A DNA stretch of 8,709 nucleotides from JACZST01 sp036985755 (GTDB lineage: Bacteria > Actinomycetota > Acidimicrobiia > Spongiisociales > UBA5794), in contig BTQG01000095.1 of assembly GCA_036985755.1 (NCBI GenBank), positions 1-8,709 on the forward strand, read 5' to 3'. The notes below the pieces were generated by a model. The model was given only the letters and a program-made list of their open reading frames with translations, ran no database searches and was not told where the DNA came from. Of the stretch, positions 1 through 6,988 are shown piece by piece; position 1 is the stretch's first letter; each line of letters opens with the position of its first letter. The position numbers were made by a program, and so were the translations under genes.

Positions 1-911
1 TTGAAGATCCAGGACAGCAGAGCTTCGACCTCTGCTGCTTCCAACGCGACCTCGGCGGGAGCCAAGCTCACCGCTTGCCGTCCGGCCCACCCCGGCATCA
101 CTGCCGCCACCGTCAGGATGGGCAATGCGACGACGAGCAGTACCGAGCCGGCCCAGCGGAGCCTGGTGCCCCGACGAGCGAGCACCACGATCATCGCGAA
201 GACCGCAAGGAGCACCGGTGGAACCATGCCACGCGGGCCACGCGTCGCATTCACGACTTCCCTCGCCGCCAGCAGCCCGTCCACGGGGCCGGACTCTTCT
301 GAACCGAAGAGCAGTGAAACCTGATCCGGCACGCCGGCAAGCGCACCCTCGAGGGCGACAACTCCTTCGTCGCCACCAATGAGCTCGGCCACCAGCCGAA
401 TCGCCTCTGGGTCTGCTGCAAGCGACGCCTTCACCGGCACGAGGTCTATGAGCAACGAGGGTGCTTCGTCGTCGCTACCAGCAAACCAGGCATCGAGTTC
501 TCCTGCCACGCTGGTGAGCTGCTCGTCGAACCAACCCTGGGTCAGGCTGCGATCGAAGACCGAGCGCATCTGGTCGGTTGGGATGGGTATGTTTCGACGA
601 TCGGCGAGCTCGGTGGAGAGCTGATCGACGAGCGCGGCGCGAGCCGTCTCTGTCAGCCCGACGTCGATGGCCTCATCTACCAGCGCCGCTGGGCTGGTAA
701 CACGAGGCAACACAGCCCACATCACCAGTGCGACGGGGGCGATAACGGCCGAGAGCAGGAGCAGCGACCACCTGCCCAGCCCCGCAGCCGTTTGGCCGGC
801 GCCAGCGACCTTGCTGGTCTGAACGGGTGCCCCGCCCTCGCCTTCGGCTTCGCCTGGTCCCTCGAGTGTCGATATCGACGCAGCCGCCAGGTGTCCATGA
901 TCGGTATCCAT
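1..911 (-). CDS. Multi-pass membrane protein of unknown function, C-terminus cut by the window edge
   Basis: The reading frame starts at ATG 909-911 and stays open for 303 codons to the left edge, so the C-terminus is missing. An in-frame TGA sits three codons upstream, leaving only ATG 911 or TTG 914 as starts; no clear Shine-Dalgarno is seen. After an acidic, Gly/Ala-rich cytoplasmic-looking tail (residues 1-45) come TM1 (about 48-67, SLLLLSAVIAPVALVMWAVL), a soluble region of about 160 residues (68-228) rich in Asp/Glu/Leu, TM2 (about 229-246, MVPPVLLAVFAMIVVLA) and, after the basic linker RRGTRLR, TM3 (about 254-273). The frame is convincing because hydrophobic segments and positively charged loops fall in order and codon use is GC-rich. 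I do not recognise the family with confidence; the layout recalls uncharacterised Actinomycetota/Chloroflexota membrane proteins. It is divergent from ppsA, with 223 nt between them. No function is proposed. Confidence 0.75.
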   Translation of the reverse strand, partial: MDTDHGHLAAASISTLEGPGEAEGEGGAPVQTSKVAGAGQTAAGLGRWSLLLLSAVIAPVALVMWAVLPRVTSPAALVDEAIDVGLTETARAALVDQLSTELADRRNIPIPTDQMRSVFDRSLTQGWFDEQLTSVAGELDAWFAGSDDEAPSLLIDLVPVKASLAADPEAIRLVAELIGGDEGVVALEGALAGVPDQVSLLFGSEESGPVDGLLAAREVVNATRGPRGMVPPVLLAVFAMIVVLARRGTRLRWAGSVLLVVALPILTVAAVMPGWAGRQAVSLAPAEVALEAAEVEALLSWIF

Positions 912-921
912 CAAGGATCAT

Positions 922-935
922 GTCGGCGCACCGAC
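922..935. other. Small perfect hairpin upstream of the membrane-protein gene
   Basis: GTCGG-CGCA-CCGAC forms a 5-bp stem with a 4-nt loop, ending 11 nt before the minus-strand ATG at 911. It lies where the ribosome-binding site would be, and no purine-rich site is visible there. It may be chance in GC-rich DNA. Confidence 0.25.
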
Positions 936-1120
936 GCTGCGGCCTTAACGGATGTGTCCAGCGTTTCGATCTGGTACGGACCACCGGCGCATGGGGCTGC
1001 TATCGGCCCGGGCACCATCAGCAGTAGCCGGGACTCGCCTCCATCGGCCAAGTCAGTCATCCGGCTCGCGGCCTCGACTGGCCGGTGGAGGGTTCGAGTT
1101 GATACGCTCCTGCCACCCGG

Positions 1121-1130
1121 GGTGGGAGTG
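1121..1130 (+). promoter_or_regulatory. Ribosome-binding site fixing the GTG start of ppsA
   Basis: GGTGGGAGTG contains GGGAG at 1124-1128, six nt before GTG 1135. It supports the GTG start of ppsA. A TANNNT-like TACGCT at 1103-1108 could be the -10 element, but no acceptable -35 is seen at the right distance. Confidence 0.6.
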
Positions 1131-1134
1131 ACAG

Positions 1135-3489
1135 GTGACCGATCCGATCCGCAGCTTTGAAACGCTTTCCATCAACGACGTCGCTGTGGTCGGCGGGAAG
1201 AACGCGTCCCTCGGCGAGATGATCTCCAACCTCGCCGGGCTGGGTGTGTCGGTGCCCAACGGGTTTGCGACAACAGCCGCCGCGTTCCGCGACTTCCTCG
1301 ATGCCGAGGGTCTCACAGATCGGATCCGAATCCGGCTGGCATCGTTGGATGTCGATCACACAGCGGAGCTCGCTGCGGCCGGTGGGGAGATTCGCCGGTG
1401 GATTCTCGCCGCGCCCCTCCCCCAAGATCTCGGTGCTGAAATCATCCGGGCCTACGCCGGTCTCGAGGTCGGTGGCGGGCCGGTTGCGGTGCGGTCGTCG
1501 GCGACCGCCGAAGATTTGCCGGAGGCGTCCTTTGCCGGGCAGCAAGAGACCTACCTCAATGTGCGCGGCCCCGACGCCGTCCTCACCGCCGTCAAGCAGG
1601 TGTTCGCCTCGCTGTACAACGACCGGGCCATCGCCTACCGCGTCCATCGCGGGTTCGATCACGACGACGTGGCCATCTCGGCGGGGGTGCAGCGCATGGT
1701 CGAGAGCATCGCCAGCGGCGTGGCATTCACGATCGACACCGAGTCAGGATTCGAGGACGTCGTATTCGTCACCTCAGCCTACGGTCTCGGCGAGCTCCTG
1801 GTTCAAGGCTCGGTCAACCCGGACGAGTTCTACGTGTATAAGCCGAACCTCGCCGACAACCGAACGGCGGTCATCTCGCGCACCCTCGGGTCGAAGACGC
1901 ACCGCATGATCTACGGCGAACACGAGTCCCCGGTACGGACGGTCCCGGTACCGATGGAGGAGCAGCGACGTTTCTCGTTGACCAACGCCGAGGTCGAGGA
2001 GCTGTCCAGACAGGCGGTGGCGATCGAAGAGCATTACGGGCGCCCGATGGATATCGAGTGGGCCAAAGACGCCGCCGACGGTCAGATCTACATTCTCCAG
2101 GCCCGCCCGGAGACCGTGCGCAGCCGTGACACCGGCCGGATCCTGGAGCGATATCGGCTCCTCGAGCGCGGCGAGGTGCTCACGGTCGGACGCAGCGTGG
2201 GTCAGCGGATCGGGACCGGGACGGTCCGGGTGGTTCGCACGCCCGATCTCATGGCCCTGGTGCAGGAGGGCGACGTGCTGGTCGCCGACATGACCGACCC
2301 GGACTGGGAACCGGTGATGAAACGGGCATCCGCCATCGTCACCAATCGCGGTGGACGGACCTGTCATGCCGCGATCATCGCCCGCGAGCTCGGCATCCCG
2401 GCCGTGGTCGGCACCGGGACCGCTACCGAGGTCCTGCGAGACGGCGATGTGGTGACGGTTTCGTGCGCCGAAGGCGATGAGGGCTATGTCTATCAAGGAG
2501 AGGTGGAATACGAGCGGACGGAAATCCTCCTCGATGCCATGCCGGAGCCACCGACCAGGATCATGATGAACGTGGCGTCACCGTCGCGGGCCTTTTCGTT
2601 CGCCAGCATCCCCAACCATGGAGTGGGTTTGGCGCGCATCGAGTTCGTCATCAACAACATCATCGGCATCCACCCCCGCACCCTCCTCGACTACGCCGAC
2701 CTGCCCGCTGAGCTCAAGGCGCAGGTCGATGAGCGAATCGCCGGCTACGACGACCCGGTCACGTTCTTTGTCGACAAGCTGGCAGAGGGCATCGCCACCA
2801 TCGCCGCCGCCTTCGCCCCCAAGCCGGTCATCGTGCGCCTCTCGGACTTCAAGTCCAACGAGTACGCCCACCTCCTCGGCGGCGACCGCTACGAACCGGA
2901 CGAGGAGAACCCGATGATCGGATTCCGTGGCGCAGCCCGATACCGAGATCCCGGCTTCGCCGAAGCCTTCGCCCTCGAATGTCGTGCATTGCGCCACGTC
3001 CGGGACGGCTTCGGGTTCACCAACGTCGAGGTGATGGTTCCCTTCGTCCGCACGGTGGCGGAGGCCGAAGCCGTAGTCGACGTCCTCGCCGCCAACGGCA
3101 TCTCTCGCGGCCAGAACGGTCTTCGACTCATCATGATGTGCGAGATCCCCTCCAACGCCTTGCTCGCCGATGACTTCCTCGACCACTTCGACGGCTTCTC
3201 CATCGGCTCGAACGACCTCACTCAGTTGACCCTCGCCCTCGACCGAGACTCCGAACTGGTGGCCGACCTGTTCGACGAGCGCGACGCCTCGGTCAAACAA
3301 CTCATCGAGATGGCGGCCAGAGCCTGCCGCTCCCGAGGCAAGTACATCGGTATCTGCGGTCAAGGGCCGTCAGACCATCCGGATTTCGCTCGGTGGCTCG
3401 TCGAGATTGGCCTCGACAGCATCTCTCTCAACCCCGACACGGTGCTCGAAGCCTGGCTCGATCTCGCCGACAGCCCCGCTGGGGGCTGA
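1135..3489 (+). CDS. ppsA: Phosphoenolpyruvate synthase (pyruvate, water dikinase)
   Basis: Makes PEP from pyruvate, ATP and water, giving AMP and phosphate; a cytosolic gluconeogenic enzyme that feeds C3 compounds into hexose synthesis. The protein is 784 aa, close to E. coli PpsA (792). Domains in order: N-terminal ATP-grasp domain (about 15-330, with GGKNASLGEM at 20-29, VRSSATAEDLPEASFAGQQ near 119-137 and ILQARPET at 320-327); swivelling phosphohistidine domain (about 365-455, GGRTCHAAIIARELGIPAV, catalytic His411); C-terminal PEP/pyruvate-binding TIM barrel (about 475-775, with GSNDLTQLTLALDRD at 691-705 and the acid/base Cys741 in GICGQGPSD). Thr409, two residues before His411, is the residue that family regulators phosphorylate. 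The GTG start is supported by a good Shine-Dalgarno and by the N-terminal alignment. ppsR follows after 5 nt. All key residues are present, so the enzyme should be active. Confidence 0.97.
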   Translation: MTDPIRSFETLSINDVAVVGGKNASLGEMISNLAGLGVSVPNGFATTAAAFRDFLDAEGLTDRIRIRLASLDVDHTAELAAAGGEIRRWILAAPLPQDLGAEIIRAYAGLEVGGGPVAVRSSATAEDLPEASFAGQQETYLNVRGPDAVLTAVKQVFASLYNDRAIAYRVHRGFDHDDVAISAGVQRMVESIASGVAFTIDTESGFEDVVFVTSAYGLGELLVQGSVNPDEFYVYKPNLADNRTAVISRTLGSKTHRMIYGEHESPVRTVPVPMEEQRRFSLTNAEVEELSRQAVAIEEHYGRPMDIEWAKDAADGQIYILQARPETVRSRDTGRILERYRLLERGEVLTVGRSVGQRIGTGTVRVVRTPDLMALVQEGDVLVADMTDPDWEPVMKRASAIVTNRGGRTCHAAIIARELGIPAVVGTGTATEVLRDGDVVTVSCAEGDEGYVYQGEVEYERTEILLDAMPEPPTRIMMNVASPSRAFSFASIPNHGVGLARIEFVINNIIGIHPRTLLDYADLPAELKAQVDERIAGYDDPVTFFVDKLAEGIATIAAAFAPKPVIVRLSDFKSNEYAHLLGGDRYEPDEENPMIGFRGAARYRDPGFAEAFALECRALRHVRDGFGFTNVEVMVPFVRTVAEAEAVVDVLAANGISRGQNGLRLIMMCEIPSNALLADDFLDHFDGFSIGSNDLTQLTLALDRDSELVADLFDERDASVKQLIEMAARACRSRGKYIGICGQGPSDHPDFARWLVEIGLDSISLNPDTVLEAWLDLADSPAGG

Positions 3490-3494
3490 ACGGA

Positions 3495-4310
3495 GTGGCC
3501 CAAACACTCACCGTTGTCTGCGTATCGGACCACACCGGCCTGACCGCCGAGGCGTTTGCGCACAGCCTCATCAGCCGCTTCCCCCAGATCAAGGCCTCCT
3601 ACCTGATCCGGCCGTTTGTGGATTCGGCAGAAAAGGCACACGCCGTCGTCGATGAGATCGACGCGCTTGGCCCAGGGACGCGGCCCATCGTCTTCACAAC
3701 GTTCAGCAACACGAGTCTCCAGGACATCGTGGCAGGGGTCAACGGAATGGTGATCAACCTCTTCGCCGAGTGGCTCGATAGGGTATCCGTGGAGCTGAAC
3801 CAGGAGCCATCGAGCCAGGTCAGCCACTATCACGGGGTCGGGGATGTTGCCCGGTACCAGCTCCGGCTGGACGCCGTGGACTTTGCGCTCATGACGGACG
3901 ACGGGCTCGGAGTCGAGCACTACCCCTTGGCAGACATCATCCTTGTCGGGGTATCGCGTGTCGGAAAGACACCGAGTTGCCTCTACCTATCGATGCACTA
4001 CGGCATCCGCGCCGCCAACTACCCCTTGTCTCTCGAAGACCACGAAGGGTTGGGTTTCCCGGAAACGCTCCGGCCCCACCGAGAGCGCCTCTATGGGCTC
4101 ACCATCGAGCCGCGACGCCTCAGCGCCATCAGGCTGCAGCGCCGCGCGGACGGCGCCTACTCCTCCCTGGAGCTGTGCAAGAGGGAACTCCGCCACACCG
4201 AACAGCTCTTTCGAGCCGAAGGCATCCCGTACCTCGACTCCACGTCGCGTTCGATCGAAGAGATCGCAGCGACGATCATCGAAGACACCGGAATCTCTCG
4301 CCGGATCTAG
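3495..4310 (+). CDS. ppsR: PEP synthase regulatory protein (bifunctional kinase/Pi-dependent phosphorylase)
   Basis: Family DUF299/PSRP. The E. coli homologue inactivates PpsA by ADP-dependent phosphorylation of the Thr next to the catalytic phospho-His, and reactivates it by phosphate-dependent removal. The protein is 271 aa from GTG 3495, the usual length (about 270-280). It begins TLTVVCVSDHTGLTAEAFAH, the conserved family start, and carries the P-loop GVSRVGKT at residues 152-159 within ILVGVSRVGKTPSCLYLS. Other family landmarks are FALMTDDG (130-137) and the C-terminal SIEEIAATI. A longer in-frame extension back to 3393 exists but lies wholly inside ppsA and does not resemble the family, so GTG 3495 was chosen; a G-run at 3481-3485 lies 9 nt upstream as ribosome-binding site. 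The 5-nt gap to ppsA implies co-transcription. Because the partner is PpsA and not pyruvate phosphate dikinase, the target is taken to be PpsA. Confidence 0.95.
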   Translation: MAQTLTVVCVSDHTGLTAEAFAHSLISRFPQIKASYLIRPFVDSAEKAHAVVDEIDALGPGTRPIVFTTFSNTSLQDIVAGVNGMVINLFAEWLDRVSVELNQEPSSQVSHYHGVGDVARYQLRLDAVDFALMTDDGLGVEHYPLADIILVGVSRVGKTPSCLYLSMHYGIRAANYPLSLEDHEGLGFPETLRPHRERLYGLTIEPRRLSAIRLQRRADGAYSSLELCKRELRHTEQLFRAEGIPYLDSTSRSIEEIAATIIEDTGISRRI

Positions 4311-4372
4311 GCGACCGGCGTGGTGACTGCGACCTTGCCCTGCCGGCGGCTCTGCCACGCAGGTCCCGTCGA

Positions 4373-4446
4373 TGGAGGCGACGCCGGGAATCGAACCCGG
4401 GTAGAGGGTTTTGCAGACCCTTGCCTAACCACTCGGCCACGTCGCC
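4373..4446 (-). tRNA. tRNA-Cys (anticodon GCA), CCA encoded
   Basis: On the minus strand the gene folds into a full cloverleaf: acceptor GGCGACG/CGTCGCC, D-stem GCC/GGC, anticodon stem AGGGT/ACCCT around loop CTGCAAA, and T-arm CCGGG-TTCGATT-CCCGG. The anticodon GCA is at 4412-4414. The 71-nt body (4376-4446) ends in U73, the cysteine identity base, and the genome encodes the following CCA (4373-4375). It lies 33 nt downstream of tRNA-Gly on the same strand, so the two are probably processed from one precursor. Confidence 0.96.
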
Positions 4447-4453
4447 GAGACAA

Positions 4454-4477
4454 GAGGGCGGCCATCTGACCGCCCTC
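4454..4477 (-). other. Perfect 8-bp hairpin between the two tRNA genes
   Basis: GAGGGCGG / CCGCCCTC with an 8-nt loop starts three nt after the discriminator base of tRNA-Gly and ends 7 nt before tRNA-Cys. There is no T-run after it on the minus strand (TTGTCTC follows), so a full intrinsic terminator is unlikely. A role in 3' trailer processing or partial attenuation of tRNA-Cys is more plausible. Confidence 0.55.
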
Positions 4478-4479
4478 GG

Positions 4480-4552
4480 AGCGGACGACCGGGATCGAAC
4501 CGGCGACCTCAACCTTGGCAAGGTTGCGCTCTACCAGCTGAGCTACGTCCGC
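4480..4552 (-). tRNA. tRNA-Gly (anticodon GCC), CCA not encoded
   Basis: The minus strand gives a complete 73-nt cloverleaf: acceptor GCGGACG/CGTCCGC, D-arm GCTC...GAGC, anticodon stem CAACC/GGTTG around loop TTGCCAA, and T-arm GCCGG-TTCGATC-CCGGT with one G-U pair. The anticodon GCC is at 4517-4519. The base after the acceptor is U73, as usual for bacterial tRNA-Gly, but the next bases are CCG, so the terminal A must be supplied by processing and CCA addition, unlike the neighbouring tRNA-Cys. The 5' end is 36 nt after the dut stop codon. TAGCCT at 4563-4568 is a possible -10, but its -35 is poor. Confidence 0.96.
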
Positions 4553-4588
4553 GGACGCGCTGAGGCTACCACGGCGAATTCCGAACAA

Positions 4589-5017
4589 CTATGTCCCCGT
4601 CGAGCCGAAACCACCATCCCCACGCGAGCTCGCCGGCAGTTCATCGACGACCGTGAACTCCTGGGTTACGACAGGGACCACGACGAGTTGAGCGATCCGA
4701 TCGCCCCGCGACACGGCGAAAGGCTGCTCCCCCAGGTTGACCAGAACGACCTGCACCTCCCCGCGATAGCCGGCATCGATCAGCCCGGGGCCGTTGACAA
4801 CGGAGATGCCGTGGCGGGCGGCGAGCCCGCTGCGGGGCACGACCAGGCCGGCGAACCCCTCGGGTATGGCAACGGCGATGCCGGTCGGGATGGTCGCTCG
4901 GGCACCGCCATCGATGGCGGCGTCCACTCTCGCTCGCAGATCGACTCCTGCGTCTCCCTGGTGGGCGAGACCAGGAAGGGGCAGGTCGCCATCGATTTGC
5001 TGGATGAGGATCTCCAT
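4589..5017 (-). CDS. dut: Deoxyuridine 5'-triphosphate nucleotidohydrolase (dUTPase)
   Basis: Hydrolyses dUTP to dUMP and pyrophosphate, keeping uracil out of DNA and supplying thymidylate synthesis; cytosolic homotrimer. The protein is 142 aa, the normal trimeric-dUTPase size, with all five family motifs in order: motif 1 DAGVDLRA (22-29), motif 2 PRSGLAARHGI (61-71), motif 3 GLIDAGYRGEVQVVLVN (78-94, with the catalytic Asp81 and the sugar-stacking Tyr84), motif 4 RGDRIAQLVV (104-113) and motif 5 RGDGGFGSTG (132-141), which closes over the active site. The start ATG 5017 was chosen because GGAGGGG (5025-5031) lies 7 nt upstream and because MEILIQQID matches the family's short first strand; the frame is open far upstream but that sequence is not dUTPase-like. 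It is divergent from the membrane protein at 5100 and followed by the tRNA pair on the same strand. Confidence 0.96.
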   Translation of the reverse strand: MEILIQQIDGDLPLPGLAHQGDAGVDLRARVDAAIDGGARATIPTGIAVAIPEGFAGLVVPRSGLAARHGISVVNGPGLIDAGYRGEVQVVLVNLGEQPFAVSRGDRIAQLVVVPVVTQEFTVVDELPASSRGDGGFGSTGT

Positions 5018-5086
5018 TATGTCGCCCCTCCGTGCGGCTGGGTGATGGTATCGCCGGAGAGACACCAACTCCGAAGCCATCACCGG

Positions 5087-5092
5087 TATCTT
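5087..5092 (+). promoter_or_regulatory. Candidate -10 element for a leaderless transcript
   Basis: TATCTT fits the actinobacterial -10 pattern TANNNT and ends 7 nt before the A of ATG 5100, the spacing expected if transcription starts on the start codon. No convincing -35 element is present and no Shine-Dalgarno lies before the ATG. These facts together suggest, but do not prove, a leaderless mRNA. Confidence 0.4.
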
Positions 5093-5099
5093 TGGCGCC

Positions 5100-6164
5100 A
5101 TGGCCAGACGCTCCGAATCGAGCGCGCTCCCTGGGAACGACGGGCGCTGGTTCCTCGAACTGCTCGGGCTCATCGAGCCCGAGATGGAACCAACTGCCGC
5201 CTTCGCCACGCTCGAGTCTCTGGTGCCGCCACCGGTTGCCGACGACACCGAAACGGCGAACGCGGGGGCGGTCTCGGCCGCGGTCAACGGCGCCCTCCTG
5301 GTGGAAGCCCCGCCAAACGGTGAACTCGTATCCCTCACGTCCGACGGTTCCCACAGGCGGCGGGTTTGGTGGATCACCAGTCTCCTCCTGCTGATCCTTG
5401 GTGGAGCCATTGGAGCCGGCATCTACCTCCTGCCGAGGGCCGCCGATCAGGAAGCGACGGAGTTGGCTTCCCAGCACCGCACCGCCATGGTTGAGATGCG
5501 AAACGAGCTACCGAAAACGCAGCAGGCATTGGCTGATCTCACCGATCCCGCCGCCTCTCCCGAAGCGGTATCGGTGGTGCCGGAGGCAATCGCCGCGCTC
5601 AGCTCCGTGAGTGGAAGGGCAATCGCCGCCGCCACCGCCCCCCTGCCGACGACCCTCCCGCTGGTCCCGAGAGACGGGTTCGACTCCCTGAAGCCGACCC
5701 GAGAGGCGATGACCATCCTTGGCGCCACCGGTCGCGATATCGCCGGTCGGATCGGGGTCGGGTTCAGTTATCGCAGCTCGATCGAAGCCCTCTTCGCCAT
5801 CGACGGATTGCCCGTCGATGCCCCGGATGATGCCATTACCGGGCTCAGCCTCGTTCTCGCCGAGGACCTCGCCGACTCCGGGCGTATTGTTGCCGACCTG
5901 CCACAGGATGCAGGCTTTATCGCTGTGGCTGAGGCGGCGACCGTCGCCTCGCAGCGGTACCCGACGTGGCAGCTCGAATACCTCGATGCGCTGCGCCAGA
6001 GGGACCGCGGGCGAGCCGAAACGCTGCTGGCCGAGCTCGAGGCCGCCAGGCGCACCATCGAATCCCGCCTCCACACCGCGCTCATCGATATGAGAACCGA
6101 GCTCGATGGGATGATCGTCGTCCTGGCAGCCGAGCTCGAGACCGCCATCGACAACGTGCCGTAG
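5100..6164 (+). CDS. Single-pass membrane protein with a large extracytoplasmic domain, function unknown
   Basis: The protein is 354 aa and of a family I do not recognise. Residues 1-85 form a cytoplasmic, partly acidic and low-complexity region starting MARRSESSAL. A basic stop-transfer signal RRR (86-88) precedes one strong transmembrane helix at about 90-111 (WITSLLLLILGGAIGAGIYL), giving an N-in, C-out topology. The outer part (112-354) is Ala/Leu/Asp/Glu-rich and probably helical; residues about 298-350 (DALRQRDRGRAETLLAELEA and on) look like a coiled coil. No catalytic motif, Cys pair or lipobox is visible. Codon use matches the neighbouring genes. No Shine-Dalgarno precedes ATG 5100, but a TANNNT box sits at leaderless distance. 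It is divergent from dut and ends 4 nt from the convergent nrdR stop. A structural or envelope role is possible, but nothing here shows it. Confidence 0.8.
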   Translation: MARRSESSALPGNDGRWFLELLGLIEPEMEPTAAFATLESLVPPPVADDTETANAGAVSAAVNGALLVEAPPNGELVSLTSDGSHRRRVWWITSLLLLILGGAIGAGIYLLPRAADQEATELASQHRTAMVEMRNELPKTQQALADLTDPAASPEAVSVVPEAIAALSSVSGRAIAAATAPLPTTLPLVPRDGFDSLKPTREAMTILGATGRDIAGRIGVGFSYRSSIEALFAIDGLPVDAPDDAITGLSLVLAEDLADSGRIVADLPQDAGFIAVAEAATVASQRYPTWQLEYLDALRQRDRGRAETLLAELEAARRTIESRLHTALIDMRTELDGMIVVLAAELETAIDNVP

Positions 6165-6168
6165 CCGG

Positions 6169-6618
6169 CTACGACTCCCTGTCGAGGGCGGCAACCTCAC
6201 GCTCGAAGTCACTTGCTCCCTGGAAACCCTTGTACACCGAAGCAAAGCGCAGGTAGGCGACCTCGTCGAGATCGCGAAGGGCGCCGAGGATCTGGCGGCC
6301 GATGTCTTCGCTGGAAACGACCGCCGATCCCGATCGTGCCCAGGCATCGATCTCGGTGACAACAGCCTCAACCGCGTCGTCTGCTCCCGGGCGGTCGGCC
6401 AGAGCTGCCTCGAGACCGCGTCGCACTTTCTCGGAATCGTATGGCTGACTGGTCTGATCACGCTTTAGAACGGAGACCACGACCGAGGCTCGCTCGAAGG
6501 TGGTGAACCGTTGCCCGCAGATTGCGCATTGGCGGCGGCGGCGAATCGCCCGGCCCTCCTCGGCGGGACGCGAATCGATAACGCGAGTGTCCTCGGTGTC
6601 ACAGTACGGGCAGCGCAC
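6169..6618 (-). CDS. nrdR: Transcriptional repressor NrdR of ribonucleotide reductase genes
   Basis: Zinc- and nucleotide-binding repressor that binds paired NrdR boxes before ribonucleotide reductase genes when its ATP-cone carries (d)ATP. The protein is 149 aa, the family's normal size. The zinc ribbon uses Cys3, Cys6, Cys31 and Cys34 (RCPYCDTEDTRVIDSRP ... CAICGQRFTTFER), followed by the ATP-cone domain (about 46-136) with VLKRD, PYDSEKVRRGLEAAL and YLRFASVYKGF. The GTG start at 6618 was chosen because the family begins M-R-C-P directly; no good Shine-Dalgarno lies at normal spacing, only GGGG about 15 nt upstream. The frame runs on upstream to 6933 but that stretch overlaps the LysM gene in another frame and is not NrdR-like. 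The LysM gene ends 82 nt upstream on the same strand, so co-transcription is likely. No ribonucleotide reductase gene or NrdR box is seen in this window. Confidence 0.96.
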   Translation of the reverse strand: MRCPYCDTEDTRVIDSRPAEEGRAIRRRRQCAICGQRFTTFERASVVVSVLKRDQTSQPYDSEKVRRGLEAALADRPGADDAVEAVVTEIDAWARSGSAVVSSEDIGRQILGALRDLDEVAYLRFASVYKGFQGASDFEREVAALDRES

Positions 6619-6700
6619 GGTGGCGATGAGCGTACCCCATCCGGCGGCTCCGCGTCCGGCCACAGCCCGGCGGGGACGGTCGCTCGCCGGGCGCGACGTG

Positions 6701-6988
6701 TTACGCGTCCACCGGTAGCTCGAGAACCTCGCCGGGCTGGATGACCGCAGTCGGCAGGTCGTTGAGGTGACGGATCGTCGCCACAACCGCCCGCAGATCC
6801 TCACCCTGCCCGGCGACGGTGTCGGCGATCGACCACAGCGAGTCACCCGACCGGACCTTGTAGTCGACGGTTTCGACCGGCGAGCTACCGACGGCATACA
6901 CGGCGGTGGCGAGGAGGAGCACGAGCACCGCAACGATCGTGGAGATGATGACCAGAGCTCGGGCGCTGGCGCTACGTTGCGAGATCAT
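6701..6988 (-). CDS. Small TM-LysM protein, probable SOS-induced cell-division inhibitor (YneA/DivS/ChiZ type)
   Basis: The protein is 95 aa: a short basic N-terminus, one transmembrane helix (about 11-33, ALVIISTIVAVLVLLLATAV) and an exported LysM domain (about 41-92) starting VDYKVRSGDSLWSIA and ending IQPGEVLELP. LysM binds peptidoglycan. B. subtilis YneA (a similar size, same architecture, divergent from lexA) halts division after DNA damage; C. glutamicum DivS and M. tuberculosis ChiZ (Rv2719c) hold the equivalent lexA-linked place. No hydrolase domain is visible here, so a binding or inhibiting role is more likely than cleavage. ATG 6988 has AGGAGG at 6998-7003, 9 nt upstream. Its control region has three perfect LexA boxes around a TTGACA promoter, so strong SOS induction is expected. 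A 38-codon ORF overlaps its start as ATGA. nrdR follows. Function is inferred from architecture, operators and synteny. Confidence 0.9.
   Translation of the reverse strand: MISQRSASARALVIISTIVAVLVLLLATAVYAVGSSPVETVDYKVRSGDSLWSIADTVAGQGEDLRAVVATIRHLNDLPTAVIQPGEVLELPVDA

Noticed and set aside
673..984. Minus-strand Arg-rich ORF near the left side
   Set aside because: It is out of frame with the membrane-protein gene starting at 911, has Arg-rich low-complexity sequence typical of shadow frames and no hydrophobic or domain pattern.
2578..3363. Minus-strand 261-aa ORF opposite ppsA
   Set aside because: It is the antisense frame of a clear, fully conserved enzyme; its Val/Asp/Gly-rich sequence shows no domain.
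4318..4360. GGCGTGG/CCACGC inverted pair between ppsR and tRNA-Cys as a bidirectional terminator
   Set aside because: The loop is about 31 nt and there is no T-run on either side, so a terminator call is not supported.
4307..4588. Minus-strand ORF of 93 aa containing VAQLVERNLAKVEVAGSIPV
   Set aside because: This is the well-known false protein produced by translating tRNA genes; it lies across tRNA-Gly and tRNA-Cys.
3977..5323. Plus-strand 448-aa open frame across ppsR, the tRNAs and dut
   Set aside because: It runs through two tRNA genes and two real genes in other frames, and its sequence is Arg/Pro-rich without any recognisable domain.
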